Assembly (NCBI GenBank): GCA_014155875.1
Contig: JACEFZ010003441.1
Span: forward strand, 126,001-190,000
Origin: Cepaea nemoralis
Taxonomy: Eukaryota > Mollusca > Gastropoda > Stylommatophora > Helicidae
DNA length: 64,000 nucleotides
Direction of reading: 5' to 3'
In this document: positions 22,951-35,779 of the stretch, in pieces
Layout: each line of letters starts with the position of its first letter
Numbering within the stretch: position 1 is the first letter of the stretch
The notes under the pieces: model-generated
The model's input: the letters and a program-made list of their open reading frames with translations, nothing else
Told to the model about the DNA's origin: nothing
Database searches by the model: none
Program-made: the position numbers and the translations under genes

Positions 22951-25900
22951 TGGCAATAGAGAGGTTACACATCTGGCACAACACCAGCAAAATTTAATGT
23001 TAAATGTTTAAAACACGCACCTTTCATGTGACAATACAGAGGTTACACATATGGCACAACACCAGTAAACAACTAAAGTTACAGGTTTAAAACACGCACC
23101 TTTCATGTGACAATACAGAGGTTACACATATGGCACAACACCAGTAAACAACTAAAATTACAGGTATAAAACACGCAACTTTCATGTGACAATACAGAGG
23201 TTACACATACGGTACAACACCAGCAAACAACTAAAGTTAAATGTTTAAAACATGCACCTTTCATGTGACAATACAGAGGTTACACATTTGGCACAACACC
23301 AGCAAACAACTAAAGTTACAGGTTTAAAACACGCACCTTTCATGTGACAATACAGAGGTTACACATACGGTACAACACCAGTAAACAACTAAAATTACAG
23401 GTATAAAACACGCAACTTTCATGTGACAATACAGAGGTTACACATACGGTACAACACCAGCAAACAACTAAAGTTAAATGTTTAAAACATGCACCTTTCA
23501 TGTGACAATACAGAGGTTACACATACGGTACAACATCAGCAAACAACTAAAGTTACAGGTTTAAAACACGCACCTTTCATGTGACAATACAGAGGATACA
23601 CGTACGGTACAACATCAGCAAACTACTAAAGTTACAGGTTTAAAACACGCAACTTTCATGTGGCAATACAGAGGTTACACATATGGTACAACACCTGCAA
23701 ACAACTAAAATTACAGGTTTAAAACACGCACCTTTTATGTAACAATACAGGGGTTACACATATGGCACAACACCAGTAAACGACTAAAGTTACAGGTATA
23801 AAACACGCACCTTTTATGTGACAATACAGAGGTTACACATATGGTACAACACCCGCAAACAACTAAAATTACAGGTATAAAACACGCAACTTTCATGTGA
23901 CAATACAGAGGTTACACATACGGTACAACACCAGTAAACAACTAAAGTTAAATGTTTACAACACGCAAATTTCATGTGACAATACAGAGGTTACACATAT
24001 GGCACAACACCAGTAAACAACTAAAGTTAAATGTTTAAAACACGCACCTTTCATGTGACAATACAGAGGTTACACATACGGTACAACACCAGTAAACAAC
24101 TAAAGTTAAATGCTTACAACACGCAAATTTCATGTGACAATACAGAGGTTACACATATGGCACAACACCAGTAAACAACTAAAGTTACAGGTTTAAAACA
24201 CGCACCTTTCATGTGACAATACAGAGGTTACACATATGGCACAACACCAGTAAACAACTAACATTACAGGTATAAAACACGCAACTTTCATGTGACAATA
24301 CAGAGGTTACACATACGGTACAACACCAGCAAACAACTAAAGTTAAATGTTTAAAAACATGCACCTTTCATGTGACAATACAGAGGTTACACATTTGGCA
24401 CAACACCAGCAAACAACTAAAGTTACAGGTTTAAAACACGCACCTTTCATGTGACAATACAGAGGTTACACATACGGTACAACACCAGTAAACAACTAAA
24501 ATTACAAGGTATAAAACACGCAACTTTCATGTGACAATACAGAGGTTACACATACGGTACAACACCAGCAAACAACTAAAGTTAAATGTTTAAAACATGC
24601 ACCTTTCATGTGACAATACAGAGGTTACACATACGGTACAACATCAGCAAACAACTAAAGTTACAGGTTTAAAACACGCAACTTTCATGTGGCAATACAG
24701 AGGTTACACATATGGTACAACACCTGCAAACAACTAAAATTACAGGTTTAAAACACGCACCTTTTATGTAACAATACAGGGGTTACACATATGGCACAAC
24801 ACCAGTAAACGACTAAAGTTACAGGTATAAAACACGCACCTTTTATGTGACAATACAGAGGTTACACATATGGTACAACACTCGCAAACAACTAAAATTA
24901 CAGGTATAAAACACGCAACTTTCATGTGACAATACAGAGGTTACACATACGGTACAACACCAGCAAACAACTAAAGTTAAATGTTTACAACACGCAAATT
25001 TCATGTGACAATACAGAGGTTACACATATGGCACAACACCAGTAAACAACTAAAGTTAAATGTTTAAAACACGCACCTTTCATGTGACAATACAGAGGTT
25101 ACACATACGGTACAACACCAGTAAACAACTAAAGTTAAATGCTTGCAACACGCAAATTTCATGTGACAATACAGAGGTTACACATATGGCACAACACCAG
25201 TAAACAACTAAAGTTACAGGTTTAAAACACGCACCTTTCATGTGACAATACAGAGGTTACACATACGGTACAACACCAGTAAACAACTAACATTACAGGT
25301 ATAAAACACGCAACTTTCATGTGACAATACAGAGGTTACACATATGGCACAACACCAGTAAACGACTAAAGTTACAGGTATAAAACACGCACCTTTTATG
25401 TGACAATACAGAGGTTACACATATGGTACAACACCCGCAAACAACTAAAATTACAGGTATAAAACACGCAACTTTCATGTGACAATACAGAGGTTACACA
25501 TACGGTACAACACCAGCAAACAACTAAAGTTAAATGTTTACAACACGCAAATTTCATGTGACAATACAGAGGTTACACGTATGGCACAACACCAGTAAAC
25601 AACTAAAGTTAAATGTTTAAAACATGCACCTTTCATGTGACAATACAGAGGTTACACATACGGTACAACACCAGTAAACAACTAAAGTTAAATGCTTACA
25701 ACACGCAAACTTCATGTGACAATACAGAGGTTACACATATGGCACAACACCAGTAAACAACTAAAGTTACAGGTTTAAAACACGCACCTTTCATGTGACA
25801 ATACAGAGGTTACACATATGGCACAACACCAGTAAACAACTAACATTACAGGTATAAAACACGCAACTTTCATGTGACAATACAGAGGTTACACATACGG

Positions 25901-27376
25901 TACAACACCAGCAAACAACTAAAGTTAAATGTTTAAAACATGCACCTTTCATGTGACAATACAGAGGTTACACATTTGGCACAACACCAGCAAACAACTA
26001 AAGTTACAGGTTTAAAACACGCACCTTTCATGTGACAATACAGAGGTTACACATACGGTACAACACCAGTAAACAACTAAAATTACAAGGTATAAAACAC
26101 GCAACTTTCATGTGACAATACAGAGGTTACACATACGGTACAACACCAGCAAACAACTAAAGTTAAATGTTTAAAACATGCACCTTTCATGTGACAATAC
26201 AGAGGTTACACATACGGTACAACATCAGCAAACAACTAAAGTTACAGGTTTAAAACACGCAACTTTCATGTGGCAATACAGAGGTTACACATATGGTACA
26301 ACACCTGCAAACAACTAAAATTACAGGTTTAAAACACGCACCTTTTATGTAACAATACAGGGGTTACACATATGGCACAACACCAGTAAACAACTAAAGT
26401 TACAGGTATAAAACACGCACCTTTTATGTGACAATACAGAGGTTACACATATGGTACAACACCCGCAAACAACTAAAATTACAGGTATAAAACACGCAAC
26501 TTTCATGTGACAATACAGAGGTTACACATACGGTACAACACCAGCAAACAACTAAAGTTAAATGTTTACAACACGCAAATTTCATGTGACAATACAGAGG
26601 TTACACATATGGCACAACACCAGTAAACAACTAAAGTTAAATGTTTAAAACACGCACCTTTCATGTGACAATACAGAGGTTACACATACGGTACAACACC
26701 AGTAAACAACTAAAGTTAAATGCTTACAACACGCAAATTTCATGTGACAATACAGAGGTTACACATATGGCACAACACCAGTAAACAACTAAAGTTACAG
26801 GTTTAAAACACGCACCTTTCATGTGACAATACAGAGGTTACACATACGGTACAACACCAGTAAACAACTAACATTACAGGTATAAAACACGCAACTTTCA
26901 TGTGACAATACAGAGGTTACACATACGGTACAACACCAGCAAACAACTAAAGTTAAATGTTTAAAACATGCACCTTTCATGTGACAATACAGAGGTTACA
27001 CATTTGGCACAACACCAGCAAACAACTAAAGTTACAGGTTTAAAACACGCACCTTTCATGTGACAATACAGAGGTTACACATATGGCACAACACCAGCAA
27101 ACAACTAAAGTTACAGGTTTAAAACACGCACCTTTCATGTGACAATACAGAGGTTACACATACGGTACAACATCAGCAAACAACTAAAATTACAGGTTTA
27201 AAACACGCACCTTTTATGTAACAATACAGGGGTTACACATATGGCACAACACCAGTAAACAACTAAAGTTACAGGTATAAAACACGCACGTTTTATGTGA
27301 CAATACAGAGGTTACACATATGGTACAACACCCGCAAACAACTAAAATTACAGGTTTAAAACACGTACCTTTCCTG
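22951..27376 (+). repeat. 79-bp satellite array, 56 copies
   Basis: A typical monomer starts TGACAATACAGAGGTTACAC and runs through TGGCACAACACCAG, AACAACTAAAGTTACAGG and TTTAAAACACGCACCTTTCA. The span of 4426 bp is 56 times 79. Variants include TATGG/TACGG/TTTGG after ACACA, ACAGGTTT/AAATGTTT/AAATGCTT, and a TAACAATACAGGGG form. One strand reads as LINE protein (RLHIWHNTS, KQLKLQ, FKTRTF) with a frame change per unit. It is flanked on both sides by the rest of that LINE. Confidence 0.97.
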
Positions 27377-27540
27377 TGGCAACATATGCATGCAAGCCAT
27401 CGACTATTTTTGCAGTCACTAAAGAAAAAACTCGGCGCTTTCGAACTTAAATGTTGCAGGAAAATACAATTCTTAGATCAAAATACGAAAAATACTGACA
27501 TTCTAAACGATGCCCACGTTGAAGAGGGCTGACTTATAAA
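27377..27540 (+). pseudogene. LINE C-terminal fragment, right flank of the satellite
   Basis: Continues the last monomer as FPVATYAC, then KKKLGAFELKCCRKI in a shifted frame. This matches the common LINE C-terminal pattern of (F/L)P(V)xxYxCExW followed by AFExKCxRxI. It ends near 27540. Confidence 0.65.
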
Positions 27541-27699
27541 AAGCAAAATGTATTATTTCATTGGGTGGCGGGGTAGGGGTATTCCCTATCAAAGGGGAGG
27601 TAAGGTGCCTCCTTAACTCCACCTTTTTTCTAGCATCCAGCTTATTCGTATCTGACCCAGTTACCCTTGATAGTATCAAATTCCTGGCTAGGCCATTAA
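27541..27699. other. Unassigned spacer
   Basis: No recognised feature. Confidence 0.4.
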
Positions 27700-28596
27700 C
27701 CCCAGTTGTGCATAAACATACGCGTGATACAGAAACAACAAGCTGCCTCAGAATTGATAGTGATGTAGGTCAATATCAGCCTATTAAAAGAGGTGTGAGG
27801 CAGGGACGTGTAATGTCTATAGAACTTTTTTCCCTGTACAGTGAAAATATTTTCAGAAATATAGAAGATATGGAAGGAATCAACATTGGGAACGATATGT
27901 CAATAACATTAGATATTTAGATGATACAGTCTTGGTTGCAGACAATGAACAGGACCTGCAAACTTTAGTAGATGCAGTCGTTGCAAACAGTGAACAGCTA
28001 TGGTTAGAACTGAATATTAAGAAGACACAGATTATGGTCGTCACTGAGAAGAAGGAAATACCACAATGTGATATATGAGTAAATGGGCGTATTCTTAAGC
28101 AAGTGAACGATACAGTTATCTCGGCACAGTCATAACATCTGGTAGGAGATGCCTTGAAGAGATTAGAACAAGAATTACCATTGTGCAGGTAGCCTTTTGC
28201 AAGATGACAAACATACTGACCAATAAAATGAAATCAACTGAAATGAGAAAAAGAATGTTAAAGTGCTACATAGAACATATACTTTTGTATGGATGTGAAG
28301 CGTGGACAATGAGCTGTCAAGCTGAAAAACAGCTGATGGCTGTGGAAATGTGGTCTCTGAGGAAAATGCAAAGAATACCTTGGACAGACAGAAAAACCAA
28401 TGAACAAGTCCTTCAAGAAACAAATGAAGATCGTAAACTGATTAGAGTCATTAGACGTAGATGGTCACAATGTTTTGGGCATGTTATGAGAAGAAATGAA
28501 TTGGAGAACTTGGTGACGACTGGCAAGATCGAAGGGAAGAGACCAAGGGGAAGAACGAGAAGTAAATACCTGGATGGCTTTGCCATGTGTCATGGT
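27700..28596 (+). pseudogene. 5'-truncated RTE-like LINE
   Basis: Same family as the minus copy at 49903-52560. It begins within RT (SDVGQYQPIKRGVRQGRVM, LFSLYSENIFRNIED), with the active site near 27915 read as YLDD instead of YADD. The C-terminal frame 28183-28596 has YGCEAWTMSCQAEKQL, FGHVMRRNELENLVTTGKIE and RPRGRTRSKYLDGF. Stops and frame shifts are present. It is cut at MCHGRD by the insertion at 28597. Confidence 0.85.
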
Positions 28597-28790
28597 CGAG
28601 ACAAATCAAATCAAATCAACTTTATTTTAAAAGGGTCACAAATTGTGCACGCTGGCCCGTCTTACATTTAGCCCTTCCAATCACTCATCTTTCGTTCATC
28701 AAGAGCATTATACATTCACATAGGAAGAAAAAAAAACATTGTGAAATGAATGTTGTAAACATAAACAAAGCAAACTACCAAGTTATTAGG
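28597..28790 (-). repeat. LINE 3' end (CR1-like) with pentamer tail
   Basis: Read on the minus strand it ends CCCTTTTAAAATAAAG followed by (TTGAT)n. A second copy lies at 36602-36717, with the tail (GTTC)n. Both have landed inside other LINE copies. It probably belongs to a CR1-like element by tail type, but I could not link it to a body. Confidence 0.55.
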
Positions 28791-28794
28791 CCCA

Positions 28795-30480
28795 TCTCCC
28801 AGCTAAGCACACATCACCCCACCCACACATCACCACACCCACACACACACCTAAACCCACACACACACCCAGGGACATATATATACCCCACAAACTGACC
28901 CATCCCCCTCCCGCACATCCCCCATCCACACACACACTGCCCTCACCCGGTTCCCCAACCAAAACACACTCACAAACGACACAAACAACCCCCACCAACC
29001 CACAAATCCCGTGCCACCCATATACACATCCTAACCCACACACCCATCCCCCACCCACACATCTTCTACCCATCCAAACCCTCAACCACCCATCCCCCAA
29101 CCACACCTCCATCGACCACATATTCCCCACCCACACATACATCCCCCACCAACCCACACATCGCGCATCCACTCACACATTCCCAAACAATGCACACACA
29201 TCCCCACCAACTGACATCTCCCTACCCACACTTACACACATCTCCCTAACCACCTATAATCCCCAATCCACTCACACACACCCCACCACCCACACATACA
29301 TCCTCCGCGCACCCACACATGCCATAACCCACATCCACCATAACAAACATATCTCCCACCCACACACCACACATCACCCACCCACATAATAGTCCCAATC
29401 CACGCACCACACACATACATATCCCTCACCCACACATCCCACACCCACATACCACCACATATCCACCACCTACACACCACACACATATCCCCTACCCAAT
29501 ACAACACAATATCCCATCCACACCCACACAGGTGCCCATACACCACACAAATCACCCACCCACACACACACATCCGCCACCCACACACCATACACATTTC
29601 CCCAACCAACACACCACACAACTCTCCCCAGCCACACACATTCTCCACCCATCCACCAACACACACTCACTCACTCACCCACATACCCCGAACCACCCAC
29701 TACCAACCAAACATCTCTCGACCACACCTACCCCAAGCCACACACACTCTCCACCCACTCACGCATCCTGCCACGACACACACACACACACATCAATCAC
29801 CCACATACACATCCCTCAGCCACTCACACACTACATCCACACATCCCCCATCCACGCACACATCCCCCCACATACCCCCACCCTTCACTTCCCCAAACCA
29901 CCCACACATACCCTACTCACCCATACATATCCTCCACCCACACACACACTTCCTGCAACAATCACACACAACCCCCACCCACACACCACACAATATCTCC
30001 CACCTACACACACATCCTCACCCACCCACCACAATCATACCCCCTACCCACATACCATGCACACATCCTCCACCAAAACACCACACACATATACACAACC
30101 CACACAACATACACTTCTCCCCACCCGCCCTTACATCCCCAATCCACCCACACACATTCCCTACCGTCACAACCCCGCCACCCATACATACTTCCCCCAA
30201 ACCATCCACACATCCCCACGCATCAACACATATCCCCCACCCATACACACATCCCCCGCACCCGTCCCATACACACATCCTCCACACCCATTCCCACACC
30301 CCTAGTTTCACCCCCACACATTCCTCCACACATCCCACCAACACCCACAAATCTCACTACCCACCAATACTAACACGCCCCAACCCATCCAAACGCATAC
30401 CCCCACCCACACACCCACACATCCCCACGCACACATCCCCACACTCACACACATCCTCCACACACACTCTCACACATCCT
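28795..30480. repeat. 1.7-kb C/A-rich tract, almost free of G on the plus strand
   Basis: Built from CACCCACACA-like pieces with no fixed period that I could establish. His/Pro/Thr-rich frames on plus and Gly/Trp/Cys-rich frames on minus are compositional artefacts. Confidence 0.9.
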
Positions 30481-30682
30481 CACATCAAGACACTTACATA
30501 ATGCCTCACGTGAGCATTGAAACAAGTATGAACAAACTTCCATACTTTACTCACACACATGTACTGACATTTTTTGTGAGCAGTCTCAAAATGTAAAACA
30601 TTGAGAAAAATGTGTACATATACAGTGTGTGACGTAAAAAAACATAGGGATGCTCCCACACACAGAGACAGGCACACACTCA

Positions 30683-30684
<2 letters not shown>
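30481..30684. other. Short unique stretch
   Basis: No recognised feature between the C/A tract and the dinucleotide cluster. Confidence 0.5.
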
Positions 30685-30729
<45 letters not shown>

Positions 30730-30883
30730 TCACTCTCACTCATTCTTTCTCTCATTCACACTCACAGTAATGTACATAAGTTTATATTATACATGATACA
30801 ATTAAATGGTATTCAATTAATAATATGACAGATGAGAATACACAAATATATGGATTAGCGTGTTACATGACATGCGTGCGCTC

Positions 30884-30967
<84 letters not shown>

Positions 30968-31048
30968 ATTCTTTCATACACGCTCACACGCATACGCGTG
31001 CGAACACACACACACACTAACACATCCACTCTCCCACTGTCTTACTCG

Positions 31049-31093
<45 letters not shown>

Positions 31094-31153
31094 TCACTAT
31101 TTCCCTCATTCATTCACTCTCTCCATCTTCATTAACTTTATCTCTAACTTTCT

Positions 31154-31234
<81 letters not shown>

Positions 31235-31331
31235 ATACACAGACAGAAAAACACCCTACGCTATCACTCAATGTTTCACTCACTCTCTCTTACCCTAGCG
31301 CACTCACTCACTCTTTTACTTTTTCGCTCAA

Positions 31332-31376
<45 letters not shown>

Positions 31377-31687
31377 CATTCATTAATTCGCTCACACACA
31401 CTCACGCTCTCACTCATTCACTCCTCACGCATTCACTCACTTACTCATTCTCTCTCACACAATACCTCACACACAAACTCACTCTCTCAATCACAGTATC
31501 TCACACATACGCATGAACACACACACGCACACACTCCCTCATTCACTCTGACACATACAGGTACGCATGCATGCACTGACACATTCCCTCACCATTTCTC
31601 GCTCAATCACTCTCTCCCACACACACGCATGCACGTACGCACACACACATTCACTGTCTTCACTCTCTCTGACACCCACTTTCTCTT

Positions 31688-31751
<64 letters not shown>

Positions 31752-31788
31752 CGCTCTCTCTCTCTCCCACACGCACACACATATATAG
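30685..31788. repeat. Cluster of (CA)n and (TC)n microsatellites
   Basis: (CA)n near 30687-30728, (TC)n 30885-30960, (CA)n 31060-31090, (TC)n 31158-31229, (CA)n 31335-31373 and (TC)n 31690-31770. They are joined by CACTCA-rich degenerate sequence. No gene. Confidence 0.95.
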
Positions 31789-31805
31789 TGAACAGTTATA
31801 AACAA

Positions 31806-32135
31806 TTATAATGAACAATTATACCGGCAAATGAATTTTGATGGCATATAGTCGGTGTGGATTAAGTATTTAAAGAGTTTTCGTTTAAATGTGTAGGGAT
31901 TCACCGGAGCTTTCAGATCTGGAGGAAGCTCATTCCATAAGTGAGCACCAGAATAGGCGAACCATGTTTTGTATAGGTCCAATCTAGGCTTTGGGGCATG
32001 TAACAAATTTAGGCGCTTGCTGTTCATTGCATTAGATTGAATCAGCGTTTGAAGTTTCTCTGAGGTATTTTGAGATATAATTTTATTCACTAATTTGGCT
32101 TTGTTAAAAAGGAAGCGCTTTTGAAGTGGTAGAAA
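31806..32135 (-). pseudogene. CR1-like LINE, C-terminal end of ORF2
   Basis: Minus frame 31806-32090 has PRLDLYKTWFAYSGAHLWNE, then LPPDLKAPVNPYTFKRKLFK. This is the conserved C-terminal pattern of CR1/Jockey-type ORF2 (Y(S)GxxxWNxLP...). It is followed at 31805 by a short 3' UTR and then the TC/CA cluster. Confidence 0.8.
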
Positions 32136-32993
32136 TCATAGATGACTGTATAAATTATTACTTTCAACGCGCTTTATGCCAGAAACTAGACGTATAGCGC
32201 TGTTTTGTAGAGAACATAGTCGTTTCAAATTAGATTTAAGGCAACCATCCCAAACTGTGGAACAGTAATCGAGATGTGATTGGATATAGCATGTATAGAA
32301 TATTTTTCGTGTGATTTCGTCCAGGAAGTGCTGGATTTTAGCAAGTTGGTAAACTTTGTGTGCTATTTTCTTGGTAGGAACGTGAACATGAGAGCTCCAG
32401 CTCAAATGGCTGTCAATTAAAAGACCTGGTGTTTTATGTTCATTCACATTAACTATAGGTAACATTTCTATGCGGAGTTCGAGCGGTGCTCCAGTTATGG
32501 CTAATGTCTGTAGTTTTTGTCTGGTCGTTATTAGCATGGATTTGGTTTTGTCGATGTTAATTTTCATGCGGTTTTCATTACACCATCTAGTAAGATTATC
32601 AAGTTCCTTTTGTAAAGAATTCTCTAATTCACTACGGATTTCTTGACTAGTATATATAGTACCGTCGCCTGCAAATAGATCACAGGTTGTATTGATATAT
32701 AAAGGAAGATCATTAATATAAACTGCAAAAAGCAGCAGACCTAGTATTGAGCCCTGAGGCACACCAATATTAAGCTGTGTGGGTCTTGATAGGCAGTTGT
32801 TGAAGGACACGACTTGTTGTCTGTCGGATAGAAATGACGTAATTATGTTCACCATATTGGCGCTTATCTTCATTTGGTTTAGTTTTCTAATTAAAATATT
32901 GTGATCTACCACATCAAAAGATTTTTTAAAGTCTACAAACACAGCTCCACAAATTTTGTCGTTGTTGATGTTAAAGTGCCAGTTATCGGTCAT
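32136..32993 (-). pseudogene. CR1-like LINE, reverse transcriptase with altered active site
   Basis: 285 residues with ordered RT blocks: GAVFVDFKKSFDVVDHNIL, LNIGVPQGSILGLLLFAVYI, then CDLFAGDGTIY where F/YADD is expected, then NENRMKINIDKTKSMLI. The second catalytic aspartate position is Gly (AGDG), so polymerase activity should be lost. A YIQSHLDYCSTVWDG block follows, as usual in CR1-like ORF2. Upstream parts are in other frames (33551-34158). Confidence 0.9.
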
Positions 32994-34054
32994 TTTTGTT
33001 AGAGCACTATGGCAAGAATATTTAGGTCGAAACCCAGATTGACTGTTAATTATTAGATCGTTGTTAATTAAATGGTATAACGTTATTTTGTGTGTGTGTG
33101 TTTTTCTAGTGGCTTTGATAGCAACGATAGTAGGGAGATAGTTCTATAATTACCCAAAATGCTATTATCGATTGAACCATTTTTAAGTAGAGGATACACT
33201 TTAGCAATTTTAAATGCAGATGGAAAGTAGTTTTTGGCCAGGCACTGGTTATATATGAATGTTAAGGATTCACTAATAACTGGTGCAGTACAACGAAGAA
33301 TTCTATTACTGATACCATCTAGGCCGTGTGAATTTGTTGATTTGAGGTTTAAGAGATATTTTTATACTTCTGCAACAGACATTAAGGGAATCTCAGCGGG
33401 AATAGTTCTGGTGCACTTCTCCTCACAGAATGATGCCAGTGAACTTAAATTACATGATGAGTCTGGTATTGAAGACTTTAGATGCTCTATTTCTGACTGA
33501 AAGAAATTCAGAATGAGCAATACCAATTCTATAACATGCGATGAATTCAGTTAATTCTCTATTTCTGATTGAAAGAACCAACTGAATTCATCGAATGTTA
33601 TAGAATTTGATATTGCTGATTCTGAAGGATGTTTCTTATTGGTTAGCAAGCTAATAGCCTTCCATATATTTGTACAGTTTGAATTATCTACAATCACATT
33701 TTTAAAATGATTTTTTTTTATCCTACGAATTTCATATTTAACTTTATTCCTTAGTCTACGGTAATTGATGAAGTCTTTATTTTTGTGTGCTGTATCTCGC
33801 TCTCTCATGATTTCCAGAACTTAACTAGTGACCCATGGGGATTTATGTTGGTTTTTGACTCGAACATCTTTGACTGGCACGTGTTTATCGAACACATTGT
33901 CTTCGACCAGAAAGCTAATGCATCGTCCGGGTCAGGAAGTTGGTAAACATGATCAAGTGCTGCTTTTTTCAAGTCTTGCAAAAATAAATCTTGGTTGAAT
34001 GCTTTAAAATTTCTAAATTTGATATTTAAATGTTTATTTTTAAGAGATTTGAAT
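32994..34054 (-). pseudogene. CR1-like LINE, linker between endonuclease and reverse transcriptase
   Basis: Minus frames 33805-34158 and 33551-33808 (the latter with INYRRLRNKVKYEIRRIKK and IWKAISLLTNKK) match the linker of CR1-like ORF2. The start of RT at 33000-33500 is broken by stops and by the local inverted duplication at 33485-33627. Confidence 0.75.
33485..33627. repeat. Local inverted duplication inside the LINE
   Basis: 33507-33553 and the reverse complement of 33580-33627 match with few differences (AATTCTATAACATGCGATGA against AATTCTATAACATTCGATGA). A 21-bp direct repeat CTCTATTTCTGAxTGAAAGAA precedes each arm, at 33485 and 33558. It would fold into a hairpin. Confidence 0.85.
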
Positions 34055-34729
34055 CTAATATTTGACCATGTGCAACATACTGGGTAATGGTCTAACTGTA
34101 CTAATAGGAACAGAGCATTCAATAATGTTATCTGGACAAGTAACATATATATGATCAATTATAGTTGAGGAGGTGTCAGTAACCCTTGTGGGCCGGTTTA
34201 TCAGTTGTTTGAAATTGTAAGAAAGAATGGTATCGTCCCATGTCTGGTTGGATTTACTAATATCTATGTTGAAGTCACCTAGTATCATAAGTTTACTACC
34301 TGCTGTAAACACTCTATCCATCATTGTAGTGCAGCAGTCATACCATCGGTACCCGGCACAAGGATTCCTATATAGGTATCCAATGAGAAACAGTTGTTGG
34401 TTGACTGCATTCACCTTTAACCAAACACATTCTATCCATACGGTCTCGAGATCACTTCTACGGGAACAGTTGAGGGAATTGGAAATGTATACAGCAATAC
34501 CGGTCTCTAATTTTTGATTTGCATCTTTCCGAATTACTTTAAACCCCTTTAGTGAGATTTCGGAGTCGGTTATTTTGTCGTTAAGACGACTTTCTGTGAT
34601 TCCAAACAACTGGAACTGTTTGGACAGTATTGCCGAGAGCTCAGGTAATTTGTTGAGTAGATGAAAGATGTTGAGTTGGCCTATATTTAGACCATTTTTG
34701 TTGAGCCACTGATCGTGATTGGTGAACAT
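34055..34729 (-). pseudogene. CR1-like LINE, endonuclease domain of ORF2
   Basis: 224 residues of apurinic-type endonuclease: LNIGQLNIFHLLNKLPEL, FGITESRLNDKITDSEI, then GYLYRNP, LMILGDFNIDISKSN and a TIIDHIYV block. Order and spacing are those of LINE ORF2 N-termini. The frame ends in a shift near 34090, before the terminal SDH motif. Its 3' continuation lies in 33805-34158. Confidence 0.88.
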
Positions 34730-35331
34730 TACAAACTAAAAGGAAGACGTCGCTTGTGGTATAAAAATTGCAGGGGTTTTGAAACTTTATTTATAAGTAG
34801 TTAAGGCTGTTAGAGGGGGTAGGAAAATGTCTTTGCTGGAGTGATATCATGAATGCTTGGTGCAGGGCTGCAGGATTGTACCGCATTAGCTGCTGAAGTT
34901 GTCGGTTCCACTCACAGGAGTGTAGATTACCGTCCAGCGAGGGACTGCTATGAGTGTCACTGGAAGTGCCTACATTGGAAGCAGGCATCGGGGGCACAGC
35001 ACACTGTTTAATGGTGTCCCCTTTGACATGACAGAGGGATACTGTTTTACGGGCAAGGTAGGAAACAAAGTATCATAGTTAGCAACATTGGGATTGGAGC
35101 TTGGGTTGTTATTCACGGCATTGTATTCCTGAGGTACAGTCAAGGGTCGTGTGGGAAGAAAAGGAGTGTTTTCTGAAAACTGTGGGATGGCTGTTCCCGA
35201 AGGTGAAGTTCGGTTTACTCCTGTAACTGGTGCTGGTTGTTATGCACGTTCGGGATATTTTATGTTCTTCGCTCGGAAGCTACTTCCTAGCTTTGAACAA
35301 TGTAATTGATCCCTGTATAGTTTTTTTTTTC
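34730..35331 (-). pseudogene. CR1-like LINE, degraded region between ORF1 and ORF2
   Basis: Ser/Asn/Gln-rich short frame at 34791-34997, no domain recognised. Position between the ORF1 esterase and the ORF2 endonuclease makes it the ORF1 C-terminal region or inter-ORF spacer. Confidence 0.5.
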
Positions 35332-35778
35332 TTAGGAGCCTCGGTCGGTGACAAAGTATGGTGTGTTATTAATGAAATTCATGTCATTATTTTTACAAAA
35401 TTTATATAACGTTAGATTGGCAGCATCGGCAGTACGACGCTGGAAACCGTAACATGGTGGAATGATAGATGAAATAAACAAAGATGATTTAGGAAATTTA
35501 TTGAGCAACAGCACCTCTAATATAGCTAGTTGTGAGGTGCTGATGATTTTATTATCCATTATGTCGTTGACACCAATATGGACTGTTGCTTTAATAATTC
35601 TGTTGTTCACTTGGAATTTTCGCAGTGTAGCGGTCAGCCTGTCAATGTCAGCGCCTGGTACAGGGTAGATTGAAGTTGATTCGCTGTCAGAAGTTGGCAT
35701 GCGATCACTATAGATTTCCTTCATCAGGGAGTCTCCAATGACGACATGTGTTGCACTGTGATCTATTGTTATAGTCAC
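35332..35778 (-). pseudogene. CR1-like LINE, ORF1 GDSL/SGNH esterase domain
   Basis: 148 residues containing VVIGDSLMKEI (GDS block with the nucleophile Ser) and VHIGVNDI (GxND block). These two are signature motifs of SGNH hydrolases. Esterase domains in ORF1 are known in part of the CR1 group. The terminal DxxH block is not visible: the frame ends at FVTDRGS, with the Asp present but no His. The domain is cut on its 5' side at 35779, where the plus-strand LINE begins, so the ORF1 N-terminus is missing. Confidence 0.75.
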
Positions 35779-35779
35779 G

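Noticed and set aside
22951..27376. CRISPR-like regular repeats
   Set aside because: The 79-bp units are contiguous with no unique spacers and sit in an animal LINE. The 41-bp and 30-bp arrays also lack spacers.
28587..30350. His/Pro/Thr-rich frame (257 codons) and Gly/Trp/Cys-rich frames opposite
   Set aside because: Composition artefact of the C/A-rich tract.
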